Source: Aquimarina mycalae (lineage in GTDB: Bacteria; Bacteroidota; Bacteroidia; Flavobacteriales; Flavobacteriaceae). From it: DNA of 64,000 nucleotides. Location of the stretch: NCBI RefSeq assembly GCF_029906345.1, contig NZ_JARYGY010000004.1:186001-250000 (forward strand), in the 5' to 3' direction. Both the position numbers and the translations under genes were made by a program. Each line of letters starts with the position of its first letter. Within the stretch, counting starts at the first letter, position 1. The notes below the pieces were generated by a model. It searched no databases. It had not been told where the DNA came from and saw only the letters and a list, made by a program, of their open reading frames with translations. Positions 27,440-37,176 of the stretch are shown piece by piece.

Positions 27440-28432
27440 TTGGCAAAGATAGGAGACATAGATGTAGGAGAATTTCCGTTGTTATTAGCACCTATGGAGG
27501 ATGTAAGTGATCCACCTTTTCGTGCATTATGTAAAGAACAAGGAGCAGACGTGGTATACACAGAATTTATCTCTAGTGAGGGATTAATTCGTGATGCGGC
27601 AAAAAGTGTGATGAAATTGGATATCTATGAGAAAGAACGTCCCGTAGGAATTCAAATTTTTGGAGCTAATCTGGATTCTATGCTTAGATCTATTGAGATC
27701 GTAGAAGCTTCGGGTCCTGATATTATAGATATTAATTTTGGGTGTCCCGTAAAAAAAGTGGTAAGCAAAGGTGCTGGTGCTGGTATTCTCAAAGATATTG
27801 ACCTTATGGTTTCGCTTACAGAAGCTATGGTAAAGCATACTAAACTTCCTGTCACAGTAAAAACCAGATTAGGTTGGGATCATGAGTCGATAAAAATTGT
27901 AGAAGTTGCTGAACGATTACAAGATGTAGGAGCAAAAGCGATCGCTATACACGGTCGTACCAGAGCACAGATGTATAAAGGAAATGCTGACTGGAAACCG
28001 ATCGCAGCAGTAAAAAATAATCAGAGAATGCATATTCCTGTATTTGGTAATGGAGATGTTGATTCTCCAGAGCGCGCTATGGAAATGCGAGATGAATACG
28101 GATTAGATGGAGCGATGATTGGCCGTGCTAGTATTGGATATCCATGGTTTTTTGCGGCAGTAAAGCATTATTTTAAAACAGGCGAGCATCTCCCGCCACC
28201 AACTATAGAAGAACGTGTGATTGCTGCACGAAGACATCTTGAGATGGCAATCGATTGGAAAGGCGAAAAACTAGGTGTTTTTGAGACGCGCAGACATTAC
28301 ACCAATTACTTTAAAGGAATTCCCCATTTCAAAGAATATCGAATGAAAATGGTAACTAGTGATCATTCAGTAGATGTTTTTGATACGTTTAATGAAATTC
28401 AGGAGAAGTTTGCTGGATTTGAATTTGTCTGA
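27440..28432 (+). CDS. dusB: tRNA-dihydrouridine synthase (DusB type)
   Basis: This FMN enzyme reduces specific uridines in the tRNA D-loop to dihydrouridine. The family signature APMEDVSDPPFRALCKEQ, the catalytic cysteine in INFGCPVKKVV, IHGRTRAQMYKG, and GNGDV / MIGRASIGYPWFF (phosphate-binding) are present. KGAGAGIL after the Cys is characteristic of DusB. The start is TTG (codon for MAKIGDIDV), preferred because an internal start would remove the first strand and because the -7 box is 40 bases upstream. Length 330 is usual. Confidence 0.95.
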   Translation: MAKIGDIDVGEFPLLLAPMEDVSDPPFRALCKEQGADVVYTEFISSEGLIRDAAKSVMKLDIYEKERPVGIQIFGANLDSMLRSIEIVEASGPDIIDINFGCPVKKVVSKGAGAGILKDIDLMVSLTEAMVKHTKLPVTVKTRLGWDHESIKIVEVAERLQDVGAKAIAIHGRTRAQMYKGNADWKPIAAVKNNQRMHIPVFGNGDVDSPERAMEMRDEYGLDGAMIGRASIGYPWFFAAVKHYFKTGEHLPPPTIEERVIAARRHLEMAIDWKGEKLGVFETRRHYTNYFKGIPHFKEYRMKMVTSDHSVDVFDTFNEIQEKFAGFEFV

Positions 28433-28451
28433 AGTAGTTCTTAGCCTAAAG

Positions 28452-29654
28452 CTAACTCACTAATTTTCTGTTAATTCTACTTGAAGCTAATAACGAAGCT
28501 ACTACTCCGATAATAGTAATTGTAAAAAATACAATTATAAAACTGGTTACAGTAATTTTGGTTGGATATGGCAAGGATGGTGTGATCATTAATAATCCAT
28601 ATTGTTGCTGCAATACAATAATTGTAAATCCTATAAGTAACCCTAACAATGCCCCTAAAATAGTCATCAATGATCCTTGAAACAGAAATATTTTTCTAAC
28701 ATTTTGCAATGATGCTCCTACACTATGCAATGTTTTAATGTTCTTCCTTTTATCAATAATCATCATAATAATAGCACCTGCAACATTAAACAAAGCGATA
28801 ATTGCAATCAAGGTAATCACAAGATAAGCTGCCAAATTCTCTGTATTTAGCATTTTATACAAGGTATCGTTAAGCTGAACTCTATCTTTTACAATAACCT
28901 GATTGTCAAATATTTTTAGCACATCTCGTTTTACTGATGCTTCATCTATACCAGGAGTTAATTTAAGCTCTATATTGGTTACTTGATCCTCAGGCAAGTC
29001 TAATAATGCTCTAGCCAATCCAATGGTACTAAAAATATATTTTTTATCAAGATCTTCGTTTACAGTGTAGATCCCAATATTTACAGCTGTCTTTTTTCTA
29101 AATGCTTTAGATGGATCTCTGGGAATTCCTTTCCCTGGTTTAGGCACATATATACTTAAGAAATTAGTGTAAACCTGCTCCACCGCCATTCCTAATTCTA
29201 TACTAATACCTCTACCTGCAACAATCTGAGCGTCATTATCAGTTAGCCAATTTCCATAAAAAACGATACTGTCGGTCTGGATGACATTTGGATAATTTGC
29301 ATCAACTCCCTTTATAAATGCAGTCTTTTGTTTGTCTTTAAATTCCAAAAAGACACGTTCTTCTATTACTTCAGAAAAACTAACCACATCTTTTAATTGA
29401 GATAGCTTTTCTTTTTGAGCTTTTGTAAAAGTAAATGTCTTTCCGCTTGACGGAAAAACCTTAAGATCAGCATCAAAATAAGAAGAAAACTGCAAACTAA
29501 AATCCTTAAGTCCCGCAAAGCCACACAATACAATAAACAAAGACATGGCTCCAATAACTACTCCCGCAGCAGCGATCCCTGTAATAATATTGATAGCATT
29601 GCTACTACCTGGAGAAAACAAATAACGCTTAGCGATGTAGTACGGAAAATTCAA
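28452..29654 (-). CDS. FtsX/LolE-family ABC transporter permease
   Basis: The topology is that of LolC/LolE or MacB permeases: one transmembrane helix at residues about 20-45 (INIITGIAAAGVVIGAMSLF), a large periplasmic domain (about 50-270) and three C-terminal helices within 275-395. The N-terminus NFPYYIAKRYLFSPGSSNAIN is typical of the lipoprotein-releasing family. It probably takes lipoproteins off the inner membrane for outer-membrane transport. No ATPase gene is adjacent, so LolD would have to be encoded elsewhere. rbfA is upstream on the same strand (gap 108 bases). Confidence 0.9.
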   Translation of the reverse strand: MNFPYYIAKRYLFSPGSSNAINIITGIAAAGVVIGAMSLFIVLCGFAGLKDFSLQFSSYFDADLKVFPSSGKTFTFTKAQKEKLSQLKDVVSFSEVIEERVFLEFKDKQKTAFIKGVDANYPNVIQTDSIVFYGNWLTDNDAQIVAGRGISIELGMAVEQVYTNFLSIYVPKPGKGIPRDPSKAFRKKTAVNIGIYTVNEDLDKKYIFSTIGLARALLDLPEDQVTNIELKLTPGIDEASVKRDVLKIFDNQVIVKDRVQLNDTLYKMLNTENLAAYLVITLIAIIALFNVAGAIIMMIIDKRKNIKTLHSVGASLQNVRKIFLFQGSLMTILGALLGLLIGFTIIVLQQQYGLLMITPSLPYPTKITVTSFIIVFFTITIIGVVASLLASSRINRKLVS

Positions 29655-29762
29655 ATCTTTTAATAAGGAGTATAATAAAATTTAATTCAGGACTAAAGAT
29701 AAGAGAAAATACAATGATAAAATATACTATCCCAACAACTTCTAGGTATTGTTATTACAATC

Positions 29763-30155
29763 TTACTTCTTCTTACGACGCGGCAATAAATCAGGATCTT
29801 GTAGTGGGTTTTCTTCTCCTTTTATTGCTTTATCTATATTATCTATATATTCCAATGAATCATCAATAAAATAAGACAATTCGGGCATACGACGCAATTG
29901 ATTTTTAGTTCGTTGCGCTACCTGATGTTTAATTTGCGATTTTACAGCATTAACTTCATTCAATACTTTTTCTCCCTCATTATGCGGAAAAACACTCATA
30001 TATACTTTGGCTATCGATAAATCAGTGGTTACACTTACCTTAGTTACAGAAACCAAAATCCCTTGAACACCTGCTTCACGTAATGCATGTTGTATCACAT
30101 CTGCAACATCACGTTGTAATACTCCACCTATTTTTTTCTGTCTGTTTGTTTCCAT
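29763..30155 (-). CDS. rbfA: 30S ribosome-binding factor A
   Basis: RbfA is a KH-domain protein needed for 16S rRNA 5' maturation and cold growth. Family motifs are METNRQKKIGGVLQRDVADVI, VTKVSVTTDLSIAKVYMSVF and the LRRMPELSYFIDDSLEY helix, ending with a basic tail. The METNR start at 30155 is preferred over an in-frame ATG six codons upstream because it matches the conserved N-terminus. The gene faces mce divergently. Confidence 0.94.
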   Translation of the reverse strand: METNRQKKIGGVLQRDVADVIQHALREAGVQGILVSVTKVSVTTDLSIAKVYMSVFPHNEGEKVLNEVNAVKSQIKHQVAQRTKNQLRRMPELSYFIDDSLEYIDNIDKAIKGEENPLQDPDLLPRRKKK

Positions 30156-30250
30156 GACTGCAAAAGTAGACATTTATTATTTTCTTTTATTACAAAATCC
30201 CTTACATACAGACGATTTTGTACTTTTACAGCTCTTTATAAAAGCACCTC

Positions 30251-30661
30251 ATGAATCATATTAACAAAATAGAACACATCGGTATTGCCGTCAAAGATAT
30301 TGATCAAGCCAACACTTTGTATGAAAAATTACTAGGAGTTCCTCCATATAAACAAGAAGAAGTAGAAAGTGAATCCGTGATTACTTCTTTTTTTAGGGTT
30401 GGAGAAAATAAAATAGAACTTGTAGCTAGTACCAAAGAAGATGGCCCAATAGGGAAGTTTATAACTAAAAAAGGAGAAGGTATTCATCATATTGCCTTTG
30501 ATGTAGATGATATCGAGAAAGAATTAGAACGATTAGAAAATGAAGGGTTTCAATTGATCAATAAAACTCCTAAAAAAGGAGCTGATAATAAGCTTGTTGC
30601 ATTCGTTCATCCTAAAACTACCAATGGTGTTTTGGTAGAGCTTTGTCAGGAGATAAATTAA
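30251..30661 (+). CDS. mce: Methylmalonyl-CoA epimerase
   Basis: The 136-residue VOC-fold enzyme interconverts the (R) and (S) forms of methylmalonyl-CoA, linking propionyl-CoA, odd-chain and branched amino acid breakdown to succinyl-CoA. The metal ligands lie in KIEHIGIAVKDID (first His), GIHHIAFDVDDIE (second His) and the final VELCQ (Glu). No methylmalonyl-CoA mutase is in the window. The length is typical for the bacterial enzyme. Confidence 0.95.
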   Translation: MNHINKIEHIGIAVKDIDQANTLYEKLLGVPPYKQEEVESESVITSFFRVGENKIELVASTKEDGPIGKFITKKGEGIHHIAFDVDDIEKELERLENEGFQLINKTPKKGADNKLVAFVHPKTTNGVLVELCQEIN

Positions 30662-30673
30662 ATCATAAAAATG

Positions 30674-30705
30674 TTTGGCGTGTTTGAAGCAATTACTTAA
30701 ATTTG
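30674..30705 (+). promoter_or_regulatory. Promoter of the CAT-anticodon tRNA gene
   Basis: TTTG at 30674-30677 and TAAATTTG at 30698-30705 are separated by 20 bases, a full Bacteroidota -33/-7 pair. The tRNA starts 13 bases after the -7 box. Confidence 0.7.
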
Positions 30706-30717
30706 CCCTCCGTTTTA

Positions 30718-30791
30718 GGTCCCATAGCTCAGCTGGTTAGAGCACCTGACTCATAATCAGGGGGTCCTTGGTTCGAGCCCAAGTGGGACCA
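30718..30791 (+). tRNA. tRNA with anticodon CAT (Ile2 or elongator Met)
   Basis: A full cloverleaf is readable: acceptor GGTCCCA/TGGGACC (7 pairs), D-arm GCTC-AGCTGGTTA-GAGC, anticodon stem CCTGA/TCAGG with loop CTCATAA, five-base variable loop GGGTC, and T-arm CTTGG-TTCGAGC-CCAAG, then discriminator A. CCA is not encoded (CCT follows). The anticodon CAT fits either elongator Met or the Ile2 species made by lysidine synthase. Acceptor pairs C4-G69 and C5-G68 are those TilS recognises in E. coli, so Ile2 is favoured. It is not an initiator tRNA, because the anticodon stem lacks three G-C pairs. Confidence 0.9.
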
Positions 30792-30803
30792 CCTTTTACA
30801 CAG

Positions 30804-30841
30804 AAGCCTTTGCAGAGTTTTACCTCGCAAAGGCTTTTTTC
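30804..30841 (+). terminator. Rho-independent terminator after the tRNA
   Basis: AGCCTTTGC (30804-30812) pairs perfectly with GCAAAGGCT (30827-30835), and a T-run follows. Confidence 0.88.
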
Positions 30842-30844
30842 ATG

Positions 30845-30863
30845 TGCATACGATTTGCATACG
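30845..30863 (+). repeat. Eight-base direct repeat just after the tRNA terminator
   Basis: TGCATACG occurs at 30845-30852 and 30856-30863, an 11-base period (one helical turn). Repeats of this kind can be recombinase arm or regulator sites. No integrase and no second copy of the tRNA 3' end were seen. Confidence 0.35.
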
Positions 30864-31052
30864 GAATAATCACTAGTATTTTCCATTTTTTAAGGTAGAT
30901 ATATTATCAAACCTAAAAATTAATTAGAACATACAATCTAAAAAATTTCCTGCCTTAAAACTCGCTATAATTAAAATCCTTATTTTGTGGTTGGAAAATG
31001 AATTATAAATAGTTCATTTTCCAACCAATATAACCTTAAAACCAAAAAATAA

Positions 31053-32711
<1,659 letters not shown>

Positions 32712-32730
32712 TAACTGATCATACAAAACG

Positions 32731-32766
32731 AAAAAAAGGGTGTTTATTAATAGACACCCTTTTTTC
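32731..32766 (+). terminator. Rho-independent terminator of the GMC gene
   Basis: AAAAAAAGGGTGT and ACACCCTTTTTT form a long stem with a short AT-rich top. The A-run makes it usable from both strands, so it may also stop the converging leader-peptide gene. Confidence 0.9.
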
Positions 32767-32826
32767 ATGTTTTTACAATTCCCTAATCAAAAAATTGAAA
32801 CCATGATTCCTTATAAAACAACACTA

Positions 32827-33033
32827 CTAGAAACCTAATCCTGGTGTTGGTACTGATCCATCAGGACATGTGCTATCACATGAAACCGCAACAATTTCCT
32901 GGAAACCAAAGCGTCCAACCACTACGCATCCACAATCATCTGTTGATGGTAGACCAATTCCTCCTTTGATTGATTCTTGTTGGTTTTTGTTAATTTTTTG
33001 AGCCCCCTTTAAATTTAAGATGTCTTTGATCAT
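32827..33033 (-). CDS. Double-glycine leader peptide, possible secreted or modified peptide precursor
   Basis: The 68-residue product has the Bacteroidota peptide-leader form: MIKDILNLKGAQKINKNQQ, then ESIKGG with the cleavage point after G24-G25. The predicted 43-residue core contains four cysteines (C34, C36, C52, C56) and ends in a proline/glycine tail. Such leaders direct maturation and export by C39-peptidase ABC transporters, and the cores may be bacteriocin-like or modified. No transporter, LanB/LanC or radical-SAM enzyme is in this window, so it is an orphan. The converging GMC gene ends 116 bases away. Product class is inference; that it is a real gene is likely. Confidence 0.65.
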   Translation of the reverse strand: MIKDILNLKGAQKINKNQQESIKGGIGLPSTDDCGCVVVGRFGFQEIVAVSCDSTCPDGSVPTPGLGF

Positions 33034-33465
33034 ACTGAATAATATTTAGATTAATAATTAAAATAACACCTGAGTCATCACTAAATAACTCAAGAATGTC
33101 TGCACAAATCTCAACATAAAACATCGGGAATTGCTCACCATAAACAGTGAATTTAGGCACTCATTATTTATAGTGATCCCCTTTAAATTATTACAAAAAA
33201 CAAGAACTGTTTTATCCTAAAATATCGTTATGATAATCATCAAATTTTAAATTCTTGGATCTCACTAACATTTCAACAACAAAAGACTTACAAACAGATA
33301 ATTAGGTTTTCAAAAAAGCTATGTTGTTAATAAAACCTGATAAAATAATTTTTAAAATAGCATCACTCCTATTAAATTTACTTTTGATCTTATTACATTC
33401 TGGTATGTTTTTTGGGGAAAGAACATCAGCAATGATAAAAGGAATACAAATCAAAACTTGTAATT
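33034..33465. other. Mostly gene-free stretch upstream of the peptide gene
   Basis: This gap holds the promoter regions of the peptide gene (minus) and of a small plus-strand ORF. TGAGT and ACTCA (minus strand, near 33070-33095) form an inverted repeat about 40-60 bases before the peptide start. No other gene was recognised. Confidence 0.4.
33379..33386 (+). promoter_or_regulatory. Bacteroidota -7 box before the 51-residue ORF
   Basis: TACTTTTG matches TAnnTTTG, 80 bases before the small ORF. No -33 partner was seen. Confidence 0.4.
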
Positions 33466-33621
33466 ATGCAGTATAAAGTGATTGATACTAAAAGCCAGCA
33501 TTTTGGTAGAGTATTGGATTTCATGTCCTGCTCGCACCTTAGCGATTTAGGAGGGGTAATACTCAAAATTGACAAACATAACTTTTCACTTTTCAAATTT
33601 AACGAAGTAGAAAAAATATAA
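33466..33621 (+). CDS. Small hypothetical protein, 51 residues
   Basis: The frame encodes MQYKVIDTKSQHFGRVLDFM... and ends in KFNEVEKI. Alternating hydrophobic residues (GGVILKIDKHNFSLFKF) suggest a small SH3-like beta barrel, and the amino-acid use looks coding rather than random. An exact -7 box lies 80 bases upstream. A minus-strand frame over the same bases has no family-like sequence and is taken as its shadow. No function is known. Confidence 0.5.
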   Translation: MQYKVIDTKSQHFGRVLDFMSCSHLSDLGGVILKIDKHNFSLFKFNEVEKI

Positions 33622-33651
33622 ACCATTTTTCATATAATGGTGCTATTTTAT

Positions 33652-33663
33652 GAATTCGAATTC
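33652..33663. repeat. Perfect 12-bp palindrome
   Basis: GAATTCGAATTC reads the same on both strands. It lies 97 bases before the unknown lipoprotein gene and could be an operator, but a chance origin is not excluded. Confidence 0.3.
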
Positions 33664-33759
33664 GCTTCTTTGTAACACACAGTGTATCACACTACATACA
33701 TGTGATTTTTTTTATGTGCATCTAGTGTGTATCTAGGAGTATAATAATATATTAAACGT

Positions 33760-34383
33760 ATGAGGAGTTTATATACAGGTATACTATTACTATGCTGTAC
33801 CATAAGCAGCTGCCAACATAAGATTCCTATAGATGATATTAAAAATATCCCTCAGATTACAGAAAATGACCAAAAATATACCGATGTTTTTAAAATACTA
33901 GATGGTGTTTGGAAAGGAGAATTTTTAATTTTTGAGGATGAAAAACAATTGTCGATTAATAAAATTGATCTAAAAAATATTTCATTATCCAGTTTACAAA
34001 AAGATGGTATAAAACAAGTCAATAGTATTCAGGTACAACAGACTTACACCTCTAAGAGTCCATACTTTCAAACGGTATCTATAATCGATTATTATCCTGA
34101 TACTGGGCAAAAAATTATAAGTAATGGAGTTAATAAAATCCAGAACGGTATCTTGTGGTGTGTTGTAAAAAAACCAAATGAAACTGTAATTCATGAAGGT
34201 TCGGCAAGCGGGAATACTATCATATGGCAACGCAAAGAGCAAACACCTCAAAAAATCGAATACTTTAAAGAAACAGTGTCTGAAAATTTTTATGAAATTC
34301 TTGGCTGGGGATATTATGAAGGTGATAATCCCGAACTATCTCCTAGATTATGGTTTTATGCCAAATACGAAAAGCAAAAGTAA
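33760..34383 (+). CDS. Hypothetical lipoprotein
   Basis: A lipoprotein signal (GILLLCCTISSC) precedes about 185 residues with beta-strand character, starting with VFKILDGVWKGEFLIFEDE and ending WGYYEGDNPELSPRLWFYAKYEKQK. The build resembles small lipocalin-like or DUF1579-type envelope proteins, but no motif is decisive. It converges with ribE, whose stop is eight bases away. The preceding 138 bases contain imperfect inverted CACACTA/TAGTGTG elements that may be regulatory. Confidence 0.65.
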   Translation: MRSLYTGILLLCCTISSCQHKIPIDDIKNIPQITENDQKYTDVFKILDGVWKGEFLIFEDEKQLSINKIDLKNISLSSLQKDGIKQVNSIQVQQTYTSKSPYFQTVSIIDYYPDTGQKIISNGVNKIQNGILWCVVKKPNETVIHEGSASGNTIIWQRKEQTPQKIEYFKETVSENFYEILGWGYYEGDNPELSPRLWFYAKYEKQK

Positions 34384-34390
34384 CTTATAT

Positions 34391-34981
34391 CTACACACCT
34401 AATTCTGTAATTCTTTTTACATATTTACCAATAACATCAAACTCTAAATTAACTACCGTTCCAACCTCGAACCCGTTAAAATTAGTGTGTTCGTAAGTAA
34501 AAGGAATTATTGCCACACTAAATTCGTTTCTTTTGGAATTAACAACAGTAAGACTTACTCCATTTACAGTAACAGAACCCTTTTCTATCGTAATATTGTG
34601 TAATGAAGGATCATATTCAAATGTAAAATACCAACTTCCATCTGCTTCTTTTACACTTTTGCACACTGCAGTTTGATCCACATGACCTTGCACAATATGA
34701 CCATCTAGTCGAGCTCCTAATTTCATACCTCGCTCTAAATTTACAATATGTCCAGTTTTAAGATGATTCAGATTCGTTTTATCTAATGTCTCTTTAATTG
34801 CAGTAACAGTATATGTTTGGTCTTCTATAGAAACTACCGTTAGACACACTCCGTTATGCGCAACACTTTGATCAATTTTCAACTCTGAAGTAAAATTCGC
34901 ACGAACGGTAATATCAAGATTCTCCTTATCTATTTTTAGATTTGTAACCGTTCCTAATTCTTCGATGATTCCTGTAAACAT
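34391..34981 (-). CDS. ribE: Riboflavin synthase, alpha subunit
   Basis: The enzyme dismutates two 6,7-dimethyl-8-ribityllumazines to riboflavin and the pyrimidinedione. Two lumazine-binding repeats are seen: MFTGIIEELGTVTNL ... VAHNGVCLTVVSI in the first half and GHIVQGHVDQTA ... TVNGVSLTVVNS in the second. The 196-residue length is standard. It is a stand-alone gene opposite pdxA; no FMN riboswitch is apparent in the 85 bases upstream. Confidence 0.96.
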   Translation of the reverse strand: MFTGIIEELGTVTNLKIDKENLDITVRANFTSELKIDQSVAHNGVCLTVVSIEDQTYTVTAIKETLDKTNLNHLKTGHIVNLERGMKLGARLDGHIVQGHVDQTAVCKSVKEADGSWYFTFEYDPSLHNITIEKGSVTVNGVSLTVVNSKRNEFSVAIIPFTYEHTNFNGFEVGTVVNLEFDVIGKYVKRITELGV

Positions 34982-34999
34982 AAATGCGAATTATTTAGT

Positions 35000-35007
35000 T
35001 AAATTTG
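35000..35007 (+). promoter_or_regulatory. Bacteroidota -7 box for pdxA
   Basis: TAAATTTG is an exact TAnnTTTG match, 60 bases before the pdxA ATG. Confidence 0.5.
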
Positions 35008-35066
35008 TGACCTCAAAATTTGCGATCAATTTTTAGATTTCAAAAATACTTATAAAGTAGGTTATA

Positions 35067-36134
35067 ATGAAGAAAGAAGAAAAAATAAGATTAGGTATAT
35101 CTATTGGTGACTTAAATGGCATTGGAAGTGAAGTAGTACTTAAAACTTTTGAAGATCCGCGAATGCTGGATTTTTGCACTCCTGTAATTTTTGCATCCGT
35201 AAAGATTCTTTCTTTTCTTAAAAAACAATACCAGATCAACGCTAATCTTCACGGAATAGATAAAACTTCTCAAATTATTGATGGCAAAATCAATGTCCTT
35301 AATGTATGGAAAGAAGGAGTTAATATTAATTTTGGTCAAGAAGATCAGAAGGTCGGCGAATATGCTATCAAATCATTAAAAGCAGCAACTGCCTCTTTAA
35401 AAAATGATGAAATTGACGTATTGGTAACTGCTCCTATTAATAAACATAGTATTCAATCAGAAGATTTTAATTTCCCAGGACACACAGATTATCTTGATCA
35501 AGAACTTGATGGTAATAGTCTAATGTTTATGATTACAGACACACTAAAAGTAGGATTACTTACGGATCACGTGGCTCTAAAAGATATAGCAAATACTATT
35601 ACTCCAGAACTTATTGAACAGAAGATTGACACTATATATCAGGCCTTAAAACAGGATTTTGCAATAAGCAAACCAAAAATAGCCGTATTAGGTATTAACC
35701 CTCATAGTGGAGATAATGGTGTAATTGGAAAAGAAGATGAAGAAATTCTAAAACCAACTATCAAAAAAATAAATGAAACGGGTAAATTAGTATATGGCCC
35801 ATATGCCGCAGATAGTTTTTTTGGCTCTGATAGTTACAAAACTTTTGATGCAATTGTTGCATCTTATCATGACCAAGGATTAATTCCGTTTAAAACCTTA
35901 TCCTTCGGAAAAGGTGTAAATTATACTGCAGGACTAAATAAAGTACGTACTTCTCCAGATCATGGAACTGCTTTTGAGATCTCTGGAAAGAATAAAGCAG
36001 ATAATGGATCCTTTAAAGAAGCTGTGTTTTCTGCTATAAAAATTTTTAAAAACAGGCAAGAATATACTGAATTAACCCAAAACCCATTAAAAAAGCAACC
36101 CCGAAAACCCCAGAATAAGACTCCAAGAGATTAG
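35067..36134 (+). CDS. pdxA: 4-hydroxythreonine-4-phosphate dehydrogenase
   Basis: PdxA oxidises 4-hydroxythreonine-4-phosphate in the DXP-independent part of pyridoxal phosphate synthesis. Metal and substrate motifs are SIGDLNGIGSEV at the start, FPGHTDYL, GINPHSGDNG and the C-terminal ASYHDQGLIPFK. The start and length (355) fit. Its C-terminus has an added basic, proline-rich tail (KKQPRKPQNKTPRD) not usual in E. coli. No pdxJ is nearby; the gene is alone between ribE and the DUF177 block. Confidence 0.95.
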   Translation: MKKEEKIRLGISIGDLNGIGSEVVLKTFEDPRMLDFCTPVIFASVKILSFLKKQYQINANLHGIDKTSQIIDGKINVLNVWKEGVNINFGQEDQKVGEYAIKSLKAATASLKNDEIDVLVTAPINKHSIQSEDFNFPGHTDYLDQELDGNSLMFMITDTLKVGLLTDHVALKDIANTITPELIEQKIDTIYQALKQDFAISKPKIAVLGINPHSGDNGVIGKEDEEILKPTIKKINETGKLVYGPYAADSFFGSDSYKTFDAIVASYHDQGLIPFKTLSFGKGVNYTAGLNKVRTSPDHGTAFEISGKNKADNGSFKEAVFSAIKIFKNRQEYTELTQNPLKKQPRKPQNKTPRD

Positions 36135-36248
36135 ATCTATAGAACGTAAAAACCTATATTATCTAATATCTCAGACCTTAAAGTTAATTGATCACTAACT
36201 TTCTGATATAATTTTATTTACAAAAATGCTTTCATAATGTTTTTTTGT

Positions 36249-36256
36249 TATCTTTG
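36249..36256 (+). promoter_or_regulatory. Bacteroidota -7 box for the DUF177-rpmF-fabH block
   Basis: TATCTTTG fits TAnnTTTG and is followed by C. It is 46 bases before the ATG at 36302 and excludes the open frame upstream of that ATG as coding. Confidence 0.65.
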
Positions 36257-36301
36257 CACCCGCCTTTGCCGAATTGGCAGAGACTCGAAACTGATGATGA
36301 A

Positions 36302-36841
36302 ATGAAACCACTAAAAGAGTTTAATATCCCTTTTGTTGGACTGAAGCAAGGATTACACAAGTTTGAGTATCAAATTGGCAATACGTTCTTCGAACATTTT
36401 GAGTATGATGAATTTAATGCATCTGCAATAAAGGTCGATCTGGAATTTAACAAGAAAACAACAATGTTAGAGTTAGCTTTTAGAGCTGATGGTAATATAA
36501 ATGTGAATTGCGACGTTACCAACGAACCTTTTGATTTATCTATTAAAAACGAATTGTTTTTAGTAGTTAAATTTGGAAACGAATATAATGATGAGAACGA
36601 GGAAATTCTTATTATCCCACATGGAGAATATGAAATCAACGTTCAACAATATATATATGAACTTGTTGTTTTAGGAGTACCTTCTAAAAGAGTTCATCCT
36701 GGTGTTGAAGACGGGACATTAAAATCTGATATACTTGAAAAATTAGATGAATTAAGCCCGAAAGAGGAAACATTAGAAAATGATAACGAGGAAATTGATC
36801 CTCGTTGGGATAAATTAAAAAACTTATTAAACGATAAATAA
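36302..36841 (+). CDS. DUF177 (YceD-like) protein
   Basis: The 179-residue protein begins KPLKEFNIPFVGLKQGLHKFEY and contains the conserved half-zinc-like core FRADGNINVNCDVTNEPFDLSI, followed by an acidic tail. DUF177 proteins are almost always encoded before rpmF and affect 23S rRNA maturation in chloroplasts and some bacteria. The ATG at 36302 is used because a -7 box at 36249-36256 lies within the longer frame and the extra residues are not conserved. Confidence 0.9.
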   Translation: MKPLKEFNIPFVGLKQGLHKFEYQIGNTFFEHFEYDEFNASAIKVDLEFNKKTTMLELAFRADGNINVNCDVTNEPFDLSIKNELFLVVKFGNEYNDENEEILIIPHGEYEINVQQYIYELVVLGVPSKRVHPGVEDGTLKSDILEKLDELSPKEETLENDNEEIDPRWDKLKNLLNDK

Positions 36842-36850
36842 TAGCTAACA

Positions 36851-37048
36851 ATGGCACATCCTAAGAGAAAAATCTCCAGAACAAGAAGAGATAAGAGAAG
36901 AACACATTATAAAGCTACTGTACCACAAATAGCTACAGATCCTACAACAGGAGAAGCACATTTATACCACAGAGCACATTGGTTCGAAGGTAAATTATAC
37001 TACCGCGGTCAGGTAATTATTGATAATACTGAGGAAGAAGTAGCATAA
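36851..37048 (+). CDS. rpmF: 50S ribosomal protein L32
   Basis: This small basic protein of the large subunit begins [20 protein letters not shown]. Bacteroidota L32 often lacks the Zn-binding cysteines, as here (no Cys in 65 residues). It follows DUF177 by nine bases, the common order. A strong terminator follows, so the fatty-acid genes downstream probably use their own promoter as well. Confidence 0.97.
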   Translation: MAHPKRKISRTRRDKRRTHYKATVPQIATDPTTGEAHLYHRAHWFEGKLYYRGQVIIDNTEEEVA

Positions 37049-37070
37049 GGATACTGTTAAAATTCTAAAG

Positions 37071-37099
37071 AGAACTCTCACAAATGTGAGAGTTTTTTT
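37071..37099 (+). terminator. Rho-independent terminator after rpmF
   Basis: AACTCTCAC (37073-37081) and GTGAGAGTT (37086-37094) form a nine-base stem with loop AAAT and a T-run. Confidence 0.92.
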
Positions 37100-37176
37100 G
37101 TTTTTAGTTGAATATGTGTCAAAATCCAGTTATTTTGCGCCATATTTGCATGTAATTTAGTATTTTCGACCACTTT

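Noticed and set aside
33426..33626. Minus-strand 66-residue ORF
   Set aside because: No family-like sequence and it overlaps a better plus-strand small ORF with a promoter; taken as a shadow.
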